Shown: piece by piece, positions 7,446 through 16,783 of the stretch
Layout of the letters: each line of letters begins with the position of its first letter
Numbering within the stretch: position 1 is the stretch's first letter
The notes under the pieces: generated by a model
The model's database searches: none
Told to the model about the DNA's origin: nothing
Seen by the model: only the letters and a program-made list of their open reading frames with translations
Made by a program: the position numbers and the translations under genes
Origin: Denitrobacterium detoxificans
GTDB taxonomy: Bacteria; Actinomycetota; Coriobacteriia; Coriobacteriales; Eggerthellaceae
NCBI RefSeq assembly: GCF_015062615.1
Contig: NZ_SUUH01000009.1
Span: 19,896-83,895, forward strand
DNA: 64,000 bases
Direction: 5' to 3'

Positions 7446-9110
7446 CTATGCCTTTACCTTATCGTACACGCCAGCAAGCTGCTCGCCAAGGCACTTGCCT
7501 TCGACCAGGCAGCGGCCGTGGCTGTTGCCCTGTACGTTGATCGGGTAGTCGTAGGCGTAGATGTCGCCTGCGCAGTTACCGATGGCATACAGGCCGGGGA
7601 TGGGCTCGTCGTCGGCGGTCAGAACCTCGAAGTCGTCGGAGATGTGGATGCCACCCACAACGGCCAGCAGGCCAACGCCCAGCTTGGTTGCGTAGAAGGG
7701 ACCCTGCTTGATGGGATACAGGAAGTGCGATTCCTTGTAGAAGTCGGTGTCTTCGCCGGCTTCGCACATCTTGTTGTAGCGATCGATGGTCTCCTTGGCC
7801 TCGGTCACGTCCACATCGAGCTGCTTCAGCAGGTCCTCGATCGTGTCAGCGGTCTTGTAGTAGTCGGGCGTCTGCGTAACGCCATTCTTGACCGTCTCGG
7901 CGTTCTTGGCGGAAGCATCGGCGTAGGTAGTGCCCACAGCGCGGAAGCTATCCCAGAACATGCCGCCGCCATACTGCAGCGAATCGGTGTTGTCGGCTTC
8001 GAAGTTGGCATCGAAGATGGACCAGCAGTGGTCATCGCCGCCGTTCACCATGGTGCCTACGCACTTGCCCTGCACCCAGGTGGCCTCGTTCATGAAGCGC
8101 TTGCCCTTGGGGTTGATGAACAGGAACGGGCCGGAGTACATAGCAGCAGCCTGAGGATGCATCATCAGAGGCCAGGGGCCATCCTGGAATGCAGCGCCAG
8201 CCCAGGCAGCCATGTTGTGACCGTCGCCCACGTTGCCCTTGTCGGAGCAGAGACGCGTCATAACCTTCTTGGCGATGGGAGCGTACTCCTCGAGGTATTC
8301 GTCGTTGTAGCTTACGTCGCCCGTAGCCAGAACCACGCCTTCGCTGGCGTTGTACTGCACGTAGCCTTCCTTGGTCTTGCAGATGGCGCCGGTTACCTTA
8401 CCGGAATCGTCCTGCACCAGCTGAACCGCGGGGCTCTCGTATACGAACTCGCAGTTGCCCGTGGCCAGAGCCTCGGACTCGAACATGTACTCAACGAAGT
8501 CGGCCATGGTGTGCTGCTCGAAGATGGGGCCGCCCATGATCATGTGGTAGCAGTCGATCTCGGGGTGAACCGTGCTGCGGGAACCAACGGTAACCATGCA
8601 CTTGGCACCATTCTTCTCGGCCAGGTCCAGGAACCAGTTCATGCAGCGTTCGCTCTCACGGAACCACTTGCCAACCAGGGACTCACGGCAACGGTTGCCG
8701 CACGTGGAAACCCAGCGCTCCATCTCGACGGGCTTGTCGAAGCTGATGCCCATCTGATCGAGCACCCTCGAGCCCACGGCACCCGTACCGCCAACGCCAT
8801 GGCCATTCAGCATGGCGTCCTTTTCCACCAGCACGACCTTCGCGCCATTTTCCGCAGCGGAAAGCGCACAGCAGGTGCCGGAATAGCCGCCGCCGATGAC
8901 GAGCACTTCGGTGTCAACGGTCTTGGCGATATCGGTGATGGGATCGGGCTTCACTTCCCACGTGTGCTGGCCATCGGCCTTGGCAGCCTCTTCCTTCTTG
9001 GAAGAAGAGCTGGGGCTGGCACAGCCAAACATGCCCAGAGCCGCGACGCCTGCGGCAGAAAGACCCGCTCCGCGGAGCAGGCTGCGTCGAGAAATGTTCT
9101 TCTCAGTCAT
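7446..9110 (-). CDS. Tat-exported FAD-dependent reductase (fumarate reductase/flavocytochrome c flavoprotein family)
   Basis: 554 aa. The start at 9110 (MTEKN) follows AGGAGGG. The Tat signal has ISRRSLLRG, then a hydrophobic stretch ending LGMFGC, a possible lipoprotein cysteine, and a Ser/Lys-rich linker. The FAD-binding motif VLVIGGGYSGTCCALSAAE lies near residue 69 and the C-terminal GNCAGDIYAYDY/NSHGRCLVEG motif is that of the FAD_binding_2 family. There is no heme or FMN-binding domain, so electrons must come from a separate partner. Eggerthellaceae carry many paralogues acting on different organic acceptors (fumarate, urocanate, cinnamate-like, steroids). Substrate is not readable. The LuxR gene just upstream on the same strand is the likely regulator. 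Confidence 0.88.
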   Translation of the reverse strand: MTEKNISRRSLLRGAGLSAAGVAALGMFGCASPSSSSKKEEAAKADGQHTWEVKPDPITDIAKTVDTEVLVIGGGYSGTCCALSAAENGAKVVLVEKDAMLNGHGVGGTGAVGSRVLDQMGISFDKPVEMERWVSTCGNRCRESLVGKWFRESERCMNWFLDLAEKNGAKCMVTVGSRSTVHPEIDCYHMIMGGPIFEQHTMADFVEYMFESEALATGNCEFVYESPAVQLVQDDSGKVTGAICKTKEGYVQYNASEGVVLATGDVSYNDEYLEEYAPIAKKVMTRLCSDKGNVGDGHNMAAWAGAAFQDGPWPLMMHPQAAAMYSGPFLFINPKGKRFMNEATWVQGKCVGTMVNGGDDHCWSIFDANFEADNTDSLQYGGGMFWDSFRAVGTTYADASAKNAETVKNGVTQTPDYYKTADTIEDLLKQLDVDVTEAKETIDRYNKMCEAGEDTDFYKESHFLYPIKQGPFYATKLGVGLLAVVGGIHISDDFEVLTADDEPIPGLYAIGNCAGDIYAYDYPINVQGNSHGRCLVEGKCLGEQLAGVYDKVKA

Positions 9111-9188
9111 ATTCCCTCCTACAAGGTTCTGGCGTCCCTCCCACGGACGCCGCCTGGCCAAAAAGATAGTTTCAGCACGGGTAACCTG

Positions 9189-9206
9189 CACCCCTCAAAG
9201 TGGGTG
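9189..9206. promoter_or_regulatory. Dyad between the LuxR gene and the FAD reductase gene
   Basis: CACCCCTCAAAGTGGGTG has 5-bp arms CACCC/GGGTG with an 8-bp spacer. It lies 79-96 bp upstream of the flavoprotein start, after the regulator's stop at 9241. Candidate binding site for the adjacent LuxR protein. Confidence 0.45.
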
Positions 9207-9240
9207 AATTGACAAAACCCCTGGTAGAAAGGAAGAGAAA

Positions 9241-10767
9241 CTAGGCAGAAAAGAGCCCAATGAGCTCCTGGCGACTGTGAACGCCAAACTTGCGGTACAG
9301 GCTCTTGGTGTGGCTACGCACCGTATTTTCCGAGATATAGAGCTTCTGGGCAGCAGTGGGAACGTTGCAGCCATGCAAATACAGCTCGAGAACGTCGATT
9401 TCGCGCTTGCTCACGGCCTCGGCGGGGGCAAGATCATCGATAGCAGCTTCGAGCAATTCGCGCTCGCTTGGCGCGGGCTCGGCCATGGCCTCGTCGGTCA
9501 ATTCAACCGCGATTGGTTCAGCGGGCGCATCGGGCACGGCGACTGGCGCATTCTGGGCCTGCACGGGTACCCCAACGCTCACGGCGTCAACAGCCTGAGC
9601 GCGCTTGCGCGGAGCAAACGAAACGAGCGACATGGCAACGGAAAGCAAGTACGCGCACACGAACAGCGCACCCGCCATGATAGTCATGTCGTACAGAACG
9701 TGGCCTTCGGCCGCATAGCCCACGATATCGCCCACCAGCAGCGCCACCAGGGAAAGGCCCACACAGGGTACGTACACCTGGGATGGCTTCAGGTGATTCC
9801 TGCTCGCATAGGCCGCGCACGTGATGATGAGCATGAGATTGAGGATCTCGAACCCGAACATCAGGCAACCCGAAAGGAACGGCAGCCATTCGCTGCCCAG
9901 CAGCACGGGAAGCAGCAAAACGCCCGTGACCACGGGGAAAATGAACTGATACAGGCGCATGATGTCGAAGCCACGGCCCCAGAACAGCTCCAAGCCCGCG
10001 ACCAGCAACGCAGCAAACACCATGCCCGTCGTTGCGGCGATCGCGGCCACATCGGAGGCGCCGCCATTCAGATGGCTTACCGCCTTCCACACGAAGCCGA
10101 CCACGCACACGCAGATGACAGGACGCGCCATGTCGGATGCAAGCATGCCCACGAGTTCCTTCGTGAGGGGTTTTGCCTGGTAGGGCTCGGTTTCGCGCAA
10201 GCATAAAGTGAGCGAAGCCGAGGCCGCTAGGGGCAGCACGAGCGTAAGCGCCACAATGCCCGCGATGGCCGGCATGATTGCGATAAGCGCCGAAAGCGCC
10301 ACGGAGAGAGCGGCGGAAAGAGGAATGCACACAACGGAACGCTCCGTACCAGCGTTAGCGAAGAAATTCTGCCAGGCAACCATGAACATGCCCGAGGCAA
10401 CGCCCAGCACCACGGAGCCCGCGCACGCCACGGGCATCTGCGCCACGCCCGCGTGCGGCGCAACCCAGCGCAGCACGAGCCCCAGGCACATGGCAGCGCC
10501 CAGCGCCCAGACGATACGCCGGTCTACGCGCTCGCGATGACGCCCCATAATGGCCAGAACGGCCAAGGTCGTAATGAGGCACGTCTGCTGAAGCACATTA
10601 CATATAAATATGGAAGTTGGTTCCACCCGACCGAATGCCTGCGCGGCGGCGGTGGCCACGGCGGCATTTCCAAACGGACCTGTGGAATACAAGGCCCAGA
10701 AAAAGGCAAAACCCAGATGATACCAACTCATACCACGTATGAGATTTCCTGCTCTTTGCAGAGACAC
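9241..10767 (-). CDS. Membrane-embedded LuxR-family transcriptional regulator
   Basis: 508 aa from a GTG at 10767 preceded by GGGAGGAAC. The first ~400 residues form about ten to twelve hydrophobic segments of a transporter-like fold. After an Ala/Pro/Glu-rich linker (about 405-440) comes a C-terminal LuxR/GerE helix-turn-helix: SKREIDVLELYLHG, ISENTVRSHTKSLYRKFGVHSRQEL. This fusion is characteristic of Eggerthellaceae, where such genes often sit beside respiratory reductases. It is immediately upstream of, and co-directional with, the FAD reductase gene, so it likely senses that enzyme's substrate or a related membrane signal. The ligand is unknown. Confidence 0.9.
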   Translation of the reverse strand: MSLQRAGNLIRGMSWYHLGFAFFWALYSTGPFGNAAVATAAAQAFGRVEPTSIFICNVLQQTCLITTLAVLAIMGRHRERVDRRIVWALGAAMCLGLVLRWVAPHAGVAQMPVACAGSVVLGVASGMFMVAWQNFFANAGTERSVVCIPLSAALSVALSALIAIMPAIAGIVALTLVLPLAASASLTLCLRETEPYQAKPLTKELVGMLASDMARPVICVCVVGFVWKAVSHLNGGASDVAAIAATTGMVFAALLVAGLELFWGRGFDIMRLYQFIFPVVTGVLLLPVLLGSEWLPFLSGCLMFGFEILNLMLIITCAAYASRNHLKPSQVYVPCVGLSLVALLVGDIVGYAAEGHVLYDMTIMAGALFVCAYLLSVAMSLVSFAPRKRAQAVDAVSVGVPVQAQNAPVAVPDAPAEPIAVELTDEAMAEPAPSERELLEAAIDDLAPAEAVSKREIDVLELYLHGCNVPTAAQKLYISENTVRSHTKSLYRKFGVHSRQELIGLFSA

Positions 10768-10870
10768 GCGTTCCTCCCTATTGCCGCATGTTCCGCTGAA
10801 TTATACCGCTCCCCCGCCTCCTGACAAGCGACGGGAGAGCAACGGTTCAGCCCCTAGCAGCGCCGAAAAG

Positions 10871-11644
10871 CTAGTCGGCAATCTTGCTCAAGAAGGCCTT
10901 CGTACGATTGTGCTGGGGATTCTCGATGACTTCTTCGGGACGACCCTCTTCAACGATGACGCCGCCATCCATGAAGACAATGTGGTCGGCCACGTCGCGG
11001 GCAAAGCCCATCTCGTGCGTAACGATGACCATCGTCATGTGACGCGAAGCGAGGTCGCGAATGACGCGCAGAACTTCCTGCGTAAGCTCGGGGTCGAGCG
11101 CGCTCGTGGGCTCGTCGAAGAAGAGCACTTCCGGGTTCATGCACAGCGCACGCGCAATGCCCACGCGCTGCTGCTGGCCGCCGGAAAGCTCGCAGGGCAC
11201 CTTGTTCTCGTTGCCCGCCAGGCCCATGCGCTTGATGAGCTCGCGCGCTTCCTCTTCCACCTCTTCGGGATCGCGCTTCTGCACGCAGATGGGCGCGTCC
11301 ATGATGTTCTTCAGCACCGTGTAGTGCGGGAACAGGTTGAAGTTCTGGAATACCAGGCCGAAATGCTGGCGTGCCTCGTGCAGGCGCTCCTTGCCGGCAT
11401 ACACGGCGGTGCCGTTCTCGCTATGGGCAACCTCCAGGTCGCCAAACGAGAGGCAGCCGTCATCGAAGCGCTCGAGCAGCGTAGCGCAACGCAGCAGCGT
11501 GGACTTGCCGCTGCCCGAAGGGCCGATGATGCTGACCACATGGCCATTGCGCACATCGAGGGAAATATCCTTCAGTACCTCGTTCTTGCCAAAGCTCTTG
11601 CGTACGTGCGAAAGGCGCACGACCGTATTGGAATCCGTTTTCAC
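10871..11644 (-). CDS. Polar amino acid ABC transporter ATP-binding protein
   Basis: 257 aa from GTG at 11644 after AAAGGA. Walker [13 protein letters not shown]-loop ([11 protein letters not shown]), signature [15 protein letters not shown], Walker [15 protein letters not shown] and switch His (VTHEMGFA) are all present. This is the GlnQ/HisP class that drives amino acid import. It is the last gene of a three-gene unit (binding protein, permease, ATPase), 12 bp after the permease. Confidence 0.95.
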   Translation of the reverse strand: MKTDSNTVVRLSHVRKSFGKNEVLKDISLDVRNGHVVSIIGPSGSGKSTLLRCATLLERFDDGCLSFGDLEVAHSENGTAVYAGKERLHEARQHFGLVFQNFNLFPHYTVLKNIMDAPICVQKRDPEEVEEEARELIKRMGLAGNENKVPCELSGGQQQRVGIARALCMNPEVLFFDEPTSALDPELTQEVLRVIRDLASRHMTMVIVTHEMGFARDVADHIVFMDGGVIVEEGRPEEVIENPQHNRTKAFLSKIAD

Positions 11645-11656
11645 CGCGCGTCCTTT

Positions 11657-12310
11657 CTAGTCGTGGTAGTAATCGAGCTTCTTTTCGGCTCGATTCATGA
11701 GGAATTCGATGATGAGGCAGCATGCCCAGTAAATGAGCGCCGCAATAAGGTACGGCATCATGGAAACCTGGCTGGCGGCAATGGCCTGCGCACGCGTGAA
11801 CATTTCCATAAGGCCAAGCACGAACGCCAGCGACGTGTCCTTCACCAGCGTGATGACCTCGTTGCCCATGGCAGGAAGAATTCGCTTGATGACCTGCGGG
11901 AAAACGATCTTCATGAAGGTCTGCGTACGGGAATAGCCCAATACCTCGGCGGCCTCGTACTGGCCACGGGGAATGGACTGGATGCCACTGCGGTAGATTT
12001 CCGCGAAGTAGGCGGCGTAATTCAGGATGAAGCCAATGTCACACGCCCAGAACTTCCAGTCGGAGCCCATCTGCAGGCCAAACAGGTAATACGGCCCGAA
12101 CATGAGCGCCATGAGCTGCAGCATGAGCGGCGTACCGCGCAGGATGGAGATATAGAAACGCGCGAACCAAGCCAACGGCTTGAAACGGCTCATGCGCGCA
12201 AGCGCCACCAGCACGCCCAAGGGCAGGGCTCCTACCAGCGTGACGAGAAAAATCTGCCCCGTAAGCAGCAAGCCACTGCCAAGCAGACCCATCATCGTTG
12301 CAAAATCCAT
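11657..12310 (-). CDS. Polar amino acid ABC transporter permease
   Basis: 217 aa from the ATG at 12310 after AAGAGG. It has about five membrane segments. The EAA loop, which contacts the ATPase, reads EAAEVLGYSRTQTFMKIVFPQ. LRGTPLMLQLM is the typical His/Glu/Gln permease motif. One copy only, so the transporter probably works as a permease homodimer. Confidence 0.94.
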   Translation of the reverse strand: MDFATMMGLLGSGLLLTGQIFLVTLVGALPLGVLVALARMSRFKPLAWFARFYISILRGTPLMLQLMALMFGPYYLFGLQMGSDWKFWACDIGFILNYAAYFAEIYRSGIQSIPRGQYEAAEVLGYSRTQTFMKIVFPQVIKRILPAMGNEVITLVKDTSLAFVLGLMEMFTRAQAIAASQVSMMPYLIAALIYWACCLIIEFLMNRAEKKLDYYHD

Positions 12311-12424
12311 TACACACCTCTTATTGAACTCGTCTGAGCAACGGAACATACGCGCCATCAGGTGCGCATGTTCCGGTGTTCAGCACTCCGAAACCGTTAG
12401 GAGCAAACCCCGCGAAAACGCAAA

Positions 12425-12452
12425 GAACCCGCCTGCCAAAGCAGACGGGTTC
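12425..12452 (-). terminator. Hairpin between binding-protein and permease genes
   Basis: GAACCCGCCTGC (12425-12436) pairs with GCAGACGGGTTC (12441-12452), 12 bp with one mismatch and a 4-nt loop. On the minus strand TTTGCGTTTTCG follows. It probably stops part of the transcription after the binding-protein gene, giving more binding protein than permease, as is common for such operons. Confidence 0.7.
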
Positions 12453-12463
12453 CCGATTATCGC

Positions 12464-13273
12464 CTATTTCAAAATCCAGTTGGAATAGTCCAGGCCATAT
12501 TCCGCATATTTCTCGCACAGGCTCTGGATAGTACCGTCGGCATACATTTCCTTCAGGGTAGCCGTAACCTTGGCAGCGGTCTCCTCGTCGCCCACGGCGA
12601 AGCCAACAGCATAGTGCTCGCTAGAAAGAGACTCGCTCAGCTGGGTGTACACGCCATCCTTGGCGGCCATCTGATACTGGGCGATGGAAAGGTCGCAGGC
12701 AACGGCGTCGACTGCGCCAGATTCCAGCTGCAGGAAGGCGTTGTTGTAATCACCGATGGTCTGCGGAGCGCCGTCCTTGAAGGTGGCAGCCAAGCTGGCC
12801 TGATCGCCCTCGAGCACATCGAGCGCAGCGGAATCGACCTGCGTGAGCACCGTCTTGCCCGACAGGTCGGAAAGGCTCGTGATGCCGCTATCGGCGCGCA
12901 CCACGACTACCTGCTCGTTGAGCATGTAGGAATCGCTGAAGGCATAGTTGCCCTCGCGGCCTTCCACGGTGAAGCCATTCCAAATGCAATTGATGGCGCC
13001 ACTGCCCAGCAGGGCGTCCTTGGCGTTCCAGTCGATGGGTTCGGCCTTGAACTCCCAGCCATTGCGGTTGCACACTTCCTTGGCCAGATCCAGATCGAAG
13101 CCCGTATAGCTGCCATCGTCGGCGATGAAGCCGTACGGCGGGTAGGCGCTATCGAAGCCCACGACGAGCGTCTTGCTGTTGCTTGAGTTCGAGCCCGAGC
13201 AACCTACCAGGGCGAACACAGCCATGCAGGCTGCGAGCGCACATGCGGCAACTGCCGCGATCTTCTTCTTCAT
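12464..13273 (-). CDS. Amino acid ABC transporter substrate-binding lipoprotein
   Basis: 269 aa from the ATG at 13273 (MKKKIAAVAA). The signal peptide ends in the lipobox LVGC, so the protein is lipid-anchored outside the membrane. A family 3 solute-binding domain follows: LVVGFDSAYPPYGFI near the N-terminus and FTVEGREGNYAFSDSYM in the middle. Such proteins bind cystine, glutamine or basic amino acids; the ligand is not clear. First gene of the importer operon. Confidence 0.93.
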   Translation of the reverse strand: MKKKIAAVAACALAACMAVFALVGCSGSNSSNSKTLVVGFDSAYPPYGFIADDGSYTGFDLDLAKEVCNRNGWEFKAEPIDWNAKDALLGSGAINCIWNGFTVEGREGNYAFSDSYMLNEQVVVVRADSGITSLSDLSGKTVLTQVDSAALDVLEGDQASLAATFKDGAPQTIGDYNNAFLQLESGAVDAVACDLSIAQYQMAAKDGVYTQLSESLSSEHYAVGFAVGDEETAAKVTATLKEMYADGTIQSLCEKYAEYGLDYSNWILK

Positions 13274-13464
13274 GAGTCCCCTCCCCAGGCGCAAAGCGTC
13301 CTTTCGGTTCCTATCATGCATCGTTTACGTTCACTTTAGCACGCTAAAGCACCCGAATATTCTATCACAGTAAAGCGCGGGAGAGAGGGTCATGCTGCAG
13401 ACGAACACAGGTTACGGTGGCGTGCCTGCTTGCGCAGCGTACGCATGCGCGCTGAAAACGCGAA

Positions 13465-13492
13465 GGCCCCACCGCCGCGAGACGATGGGGCC
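13465..13492 (-). terminator. Putative terminator after mobBA
   Basis: GGCCCCA (13465-13471) pairs with TGGGGCC (13486-13492); on the minus strand the stem is followed by TTCGCGTTTTC. It is 23 bp past the mobBA stop. The loop is long (14 nt), so confidence is moderate. Confidence 0.5.
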
Positions 13493-13514
13493 AAGTGGTC
13501 GTACGCTCAGTTCG

Positions 13515-14810
13515 CTAGTCGTCGTCACTGCCATGCAAAATGGCGTGCTCCATAGCGCGCAGCTCTTCGGGCGTGTTCACATTCACGAAGCAACGGCCAC
13601 GCGGCTCGGCGTCGAGCACTCGCTTCTGCGGGAACTCGCACACCTTCACCAGGGGGTAGAAGCTCTGCACACGCTTTTCGCCCTGCTCGAGCATCTTTTC
13701 GACCGCATCCAGGCAGGTCTTGCGGCGATACACGGCATGCATGGGCTCGAAGCCATGCTTGTTGACGGGCACCACCACGTCGGCGCGCGTCTGGCACAGC
13801 TCGAACGCCTCGGCGCTCACCAGGCGCGGCGAGGCAAACACCATATCGCACGCCACAACGGCCACGAACGGGAACGTTGCGGCCTGAAACGCCGTGAGCA
13901 TACCGGGAAGCGCCCCGCGTTCATCGCGCACGTCGCGCACCAGGCGAATACCGCGTTCGGGATACACGCTATGCAGGAATTCCAGGTTCTCGGGCTCGTT
14001 CGTAGTGATGATGAGCTCGTCGGCCACGGGAGACAAGCGCTCCACCAGGCGCATGATGAGCGGACGACCGCAGAAGGGCACCGTCGCCTTGCTGCGCCCC
14101 ATGCGACTGCTTTCGCCGCCGGCCTGAATGACCACGCTCACGCGATGGCGCGTAAAGCGCTCCTGTAGGAAATCGCAAAGCTCTTGCGTGTCGTTGAGGT
14201 CGAACGACGGAATGTCGTACAGCTGAGCCGCCTCGATGGCAGCTGGAATATCGGTGGCAACGGCAACGGTAGCGCTCGTAGGCATCTTGCCGGGATGCAC
14301 CGCGGAACCAGGAGCAGGCGCTTCCTCGGGAGCGCCCAAGCGCGCGGCACGCGCGGCCTGCACGAAGTCCTCCGTAAGGGGTTCGCCTGCGCGGGCGGCG
14401 GCGAGAAACGTTTCCGCCACCTGCTCGTCATGGGGATTGCCGGCTCGCATGACCTCGATGGTGGGCAGGCCGCTCTTGCGATAGCCTTCCACCACTACCA
14501 AATCGTGACCAGGCATGCGATGCACGATCTCGTTGCATTCGGCTTCGCCGTCGAACGTGCGGATAGTGGCAATCTGGCCAGGCGAAGAAATCACTACTTC
14601 CGTAGCGCCCGCCTGGCGGTGGCGCCACGAGTCCTTGCCGGGGATGTCGATGTCGAACCCGCTATGACCATGGTGCTTCACGCTGCCCACGTCGAGCCCG
14701 CGCGCCGTCAGCTCGGCAATGATCTTTTCCACGAGCGTGGTCTTGCCCGAATTGTGACGTCCCACGATAGCCACCGCGGGGCTTTGCAGCATCATGCGCG
14801 TTGAATCCAT
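13515..14810 (-). CDS. mobBA: MobB-MobA fusion, molybdenum cofactor guanylyltransferase
   Basis: 431 aa from the ATG at 14810 after GGGAGG. The N-terminal part (about 1-165) is MobB: a GTPase-like P-loop AIVGRHNSGKTTLVEKII and KHHGHSGFDIDIPGKDS. The C-terminal part (about 235-431) is MobA: VVIQAGGESSRMGRSKATVP, the nucleotidyltransferase that joins GMP to molybdopterin to make the MGD cofactor. The fusion supplies cofactor to the molybdoenzymes in this window. Upstream lie a multi-cluster ferredoxin and tatA, so this is a maturation/export neighbourhood. Confidence 0.92.
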   Translation of the reverse strand: MDSTRMMLQSPAVAIVGRHNSGKTTLVEKIIAELTARGLDVGSVKHHGHSGFDIDIPGKDSWRHRQAGATEVVISSPGQIATIRTFDGEAECNEIVHRMPGHDLVVVEGYRKSGLPTIEVMRAGNPHDEQVAETFLAAARAGEPLTEDFVQAARAARLGAPEEAPAPGSAVHPGKMPTSATVAVATDIPAAIEAAQLYDIPSFDLNDTQELCDFLQERFTRHRVSVVIQAGGESSRMGRSKATVPFCGRPLIMRLVERLSPVADELIITTNEPENLEFLHSVYPERGIRLVRDVRDERGALPGMLTAFQAATFPFVAVVACDMVFASPRLVSAEAFELCQTRADVVVPVNKHGFEPMHAVYRRKTCLDAVEKMLEQGEKRVQSFYPLVKVCEFPQKRVLDAEPRGRCFVNVNTPEELRAMEHAILHGSDDD

Positions 14811-14941
14811 GTATCCTCCCCGAAAATCGTCGCTGATTTGCCAGTATAGCAATCCCGACGTGCAGGAAAAGCGCCGTCGGCAAACGGCTTGAAACCATGC
14901 GTTGCACGCGGGCACCCCCTCGATCGCCCGCGTACGCGCGC

Positions 14942-16162
14942 CTACTTATTCTTGTTCTTGTGATACTTCAGGCTGCGGCGATAGTTCATCATCCCGAAAT
15001 TGTTCTCCATCTCGGGATATTCCATCTCGGTGCGCTCGGTGCGCCCATTGGCCACGTCCTGCGCAAATACCTCGGTAGAGAGCGTAAGCGCATCGCGCAG
15101 GCACACATCTTCGCACGTACGACACTGCACGCAGTAGCCAGGGTAATGCTCGATGCCGAAGCGCTCGTCGTCATCGTCGTCGCCGTTCCACATGCGAATG
15201 GCGCCCGTGGGGCAAAACACGGCGCACATGCGGCACCCGGCGCACTTGTCGTGATCGATGACCACCTGGCCAAACATGCGCGACTCAATGAGGTAGTCCT
15301 CGGGTTCGCCCAGCTCGTTCAAACTTGATAGCAAACGCTCGCGACGCGGCGGAACGCTATGCGGCAACGTGCCGTCTTCCGTGACGCGACTGAACTTAGG
15401 CTCCTCGGGAGGCTTCACGCCCAGCGTGCTCTCGAGTGCAAAATCGGCGGTGACCACCGCAGCCTCACGCGCACTACCACGCATACCGCGGAAGAAATCG
15501 CGGCGTGCGGCGTCGAATGCAGCGTCGCCCTTACGTGCCGCACGCGGCAACTTCGCGGAAAGCTTCATACGCGCATCGCTGTTCCAGGTTTCCAGCAGCA
15601 AGTTCGCATTCGCCTCGACCGCCTGTGCCATAAGGAACCCCGTCGCATGCGGGCACTCCTCGCATTCGCCATGCACGACGCGCACGCGATGCGCCCCCGC
15701 GGATGCCAGCACACACACTGCGCTTTCGTCCACATGCCCCACGCAGGGAACGGATACGACCTTCGCAGGCTCGAACAGCCCTTCGGCTTGCTTGAGCATG
15801 CGCTCGCAGGCAATGATGACCAAGCGGGGTTCTTCCTCGCCCGCCACTCGAGCCGCCTCGTCCACCGCACCCATGGCAGCAGCGCACTTGTGCAGGAACT
15901 CGCCATCAGAAGGTTCGCGGGGCTCCAACGCACCCGTGGGGCATGCCGTGGCGCACGTGCCGCAGCCGATGCACGCATCGGGCTCCACCGAAAGGCTGTT
16001 CGTGGAGGGGTCGACGGAGATTGCACCCGTAGTACATACCTCGGCGCACCGACGGCAACGCACGTTGCGATTGCGCACGACCACGCACTTGCGTTCGTGA
16101 ACCCGAATAGCCGAACCCTCAAGCTTCTGAAGCAGTTCGACGGTATCTGCGATGTTGGGCAT
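14942..16162 (-). CDS. Multi-cluster 4Fe-4S ferredoxin-type protein
   Basis: 406 aa, start after AAGGAGAAGGT. Two N-terminal clusters (CRRCAEVC; CIGCGTCATACPTGAL, about residues 36-75) and two C-terminal ones (CAGCRMCAVFCPTGAI; CVQCRTCEDVC, about 300-350) flank a middle domain. That domain has isolated cysteines (IIACERML, VPCVGH, GECEECPHATG) resembling domains that handle redox partners in hydrogenase delta-type subunits. The C-terminus is basic (YHKNKNK). No signal peptide or membrane segment, so it is cytoplasmic. Electron donor or acceptor unknown; position before mobBA hints at service to molybdoenzymes. Confidence 0.78.
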   Translation of the reverse strand: MPNIADTVELLQKLEGSAIRVHERKCVVVRNRNVRCRRCAEVCTTGAISVDPSTNSLSVEPDACIGCGTCATACPTGALEPREPSDGEFLHKCAAAMGAVDEAARVAGEEEPRLVIIACERMLKQAEGLFEPAKVVSVPCVGHVDESAVCVLASAGAHRVRVVHGECEECPHATGFLMAQAVEANANLLLETWNSDARMKLSAKLPRAARKGDAAFDAARRDFFRGMRGSAREAAVVTADFALESTLGVKPPEEPKFSRVTEDGTLPHSVPPRRERLLSSLNELGEPEDYLIESRMFGQVVIDHDKCAGCRMCAVFCPTGAIRMWNGDDDDDERFGIEHYPGYCVQCRTCEDVCLRDALTLSTEVFAQDVANGRTERTEMEYPEMENNFGMMNYRRSLKYHKNKNK

Positions 16163-16301
16163 ACCTTCTCCTTATGCAGCGCGCAGCGTACGCGCATCCG
16201 CCCGATCGGTTCGGGCTTTCTCGTCTTGCAGCATTATACGCACAGCCGCTCATGCGGCATCGTCCGCTGCGGACGGTTTCCAAGCCGCAACCAAAATCAA
16301 A

Positions 16302-16336
16302 TCGGGCCAGATGCATCTCATGAGCATCTGGCCCGA
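16302..16336 (-). terminator. Terminator after tatA
   Basis: TCGGGCCAGATGC (16302-16314) and GCATCTGGCCCGA (16324-16336) form a perfect 13-bp stem with a 9-nt loop. On the minus strand TTTGATTTTGG follows. It lies 60 bp past the tatA stop and before the ferredoxin gene start. Confidence 0.8.
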
Positions 16337-16395
16337 GTCATGCACACGCCGGCAGTGGGAGGGATGCGCCGGCAGGCGATTAGAAGATGGGTGGC

Positions 16396-16674
16396 CTACG
16401 CCTCTTCGGCTTCAGCTTCCTTCTTCACGACCTTCTTCTTCACGACCTTCTTCTTGGGAGCCTCGGCCTCGATCTTCTCGGGCTCGGACTCTTCCTCGGC
16501 CTCTACTGCCTCGGTCTCGGTCTCCTCTTCGCCTTCCTTCATGCCGGAACGCAGGTTCTTGATGGTGCGACCGATGGAGCTACCGAGCTTTGGAAGGTTC
16601 TTGGGCCCGAAGATGAGCAGAACGACAACGAGGATGATAACGAGCTCGGGAACGCCAATACCGCCAAATTTCAT
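16396..16674 (-). CDS. tatA: Sec-independent protein translocase subunit TatA
   Basis: 92 aa. GVPELVIILVVVLLIFGP is the single membrane helix, followed by the FGPKNLPKLG hinge and the amphipathic helix IGRTIKNLRSGM, the TatA/E pattern. The tail is a highly charged acidic run followed by a KKKVVKKKVVKK repeat. TatA forms the pore for folded proteins. The exported reductases in this window (7446, 34810, 37009, 45232, 2014) would be clients. Start after AGGAGG. Confidence 0.92.
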   Translation of the reverse strand: MKFGGIGVPELVIILVVVLLIFGPKNLPKLGSSIGRTIKNLRSGMKEGEEETETEAVEAEEESEPEKIEAEAPKKKVVKKKVVKKEAEAEEA

Positions 16675-16756
16675 GAGTGCCTCCTATGGCTTCATTCTTC
16701 GCATGTTCGCATGCATTGCTTCTCGTTTTAGGGACCCATTTGCGGGCCCACGCCCC

Positions 16757-16783
16757 GCATGACAGCCTATTTCGCTGTCATGC
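16757..16783. promoter_or_regulatory. Perfect dyad upstream of tatA / second LuxR
   Basis: GCATGACAGC (16757-16766) and GCTGTCATGC (16774-16783) form perfect 10-bp arms with a 7-bp spacer in the 352-bp divergent region between tatA and the LuxR gene. An 8-bp tandem TTCGCATG lies nearer tatA (16698-16713). No T-run flanks the dyad, so an operator is more likely than a terminator. The rest of the region shows nothing I can name. Confidence 0.5.
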
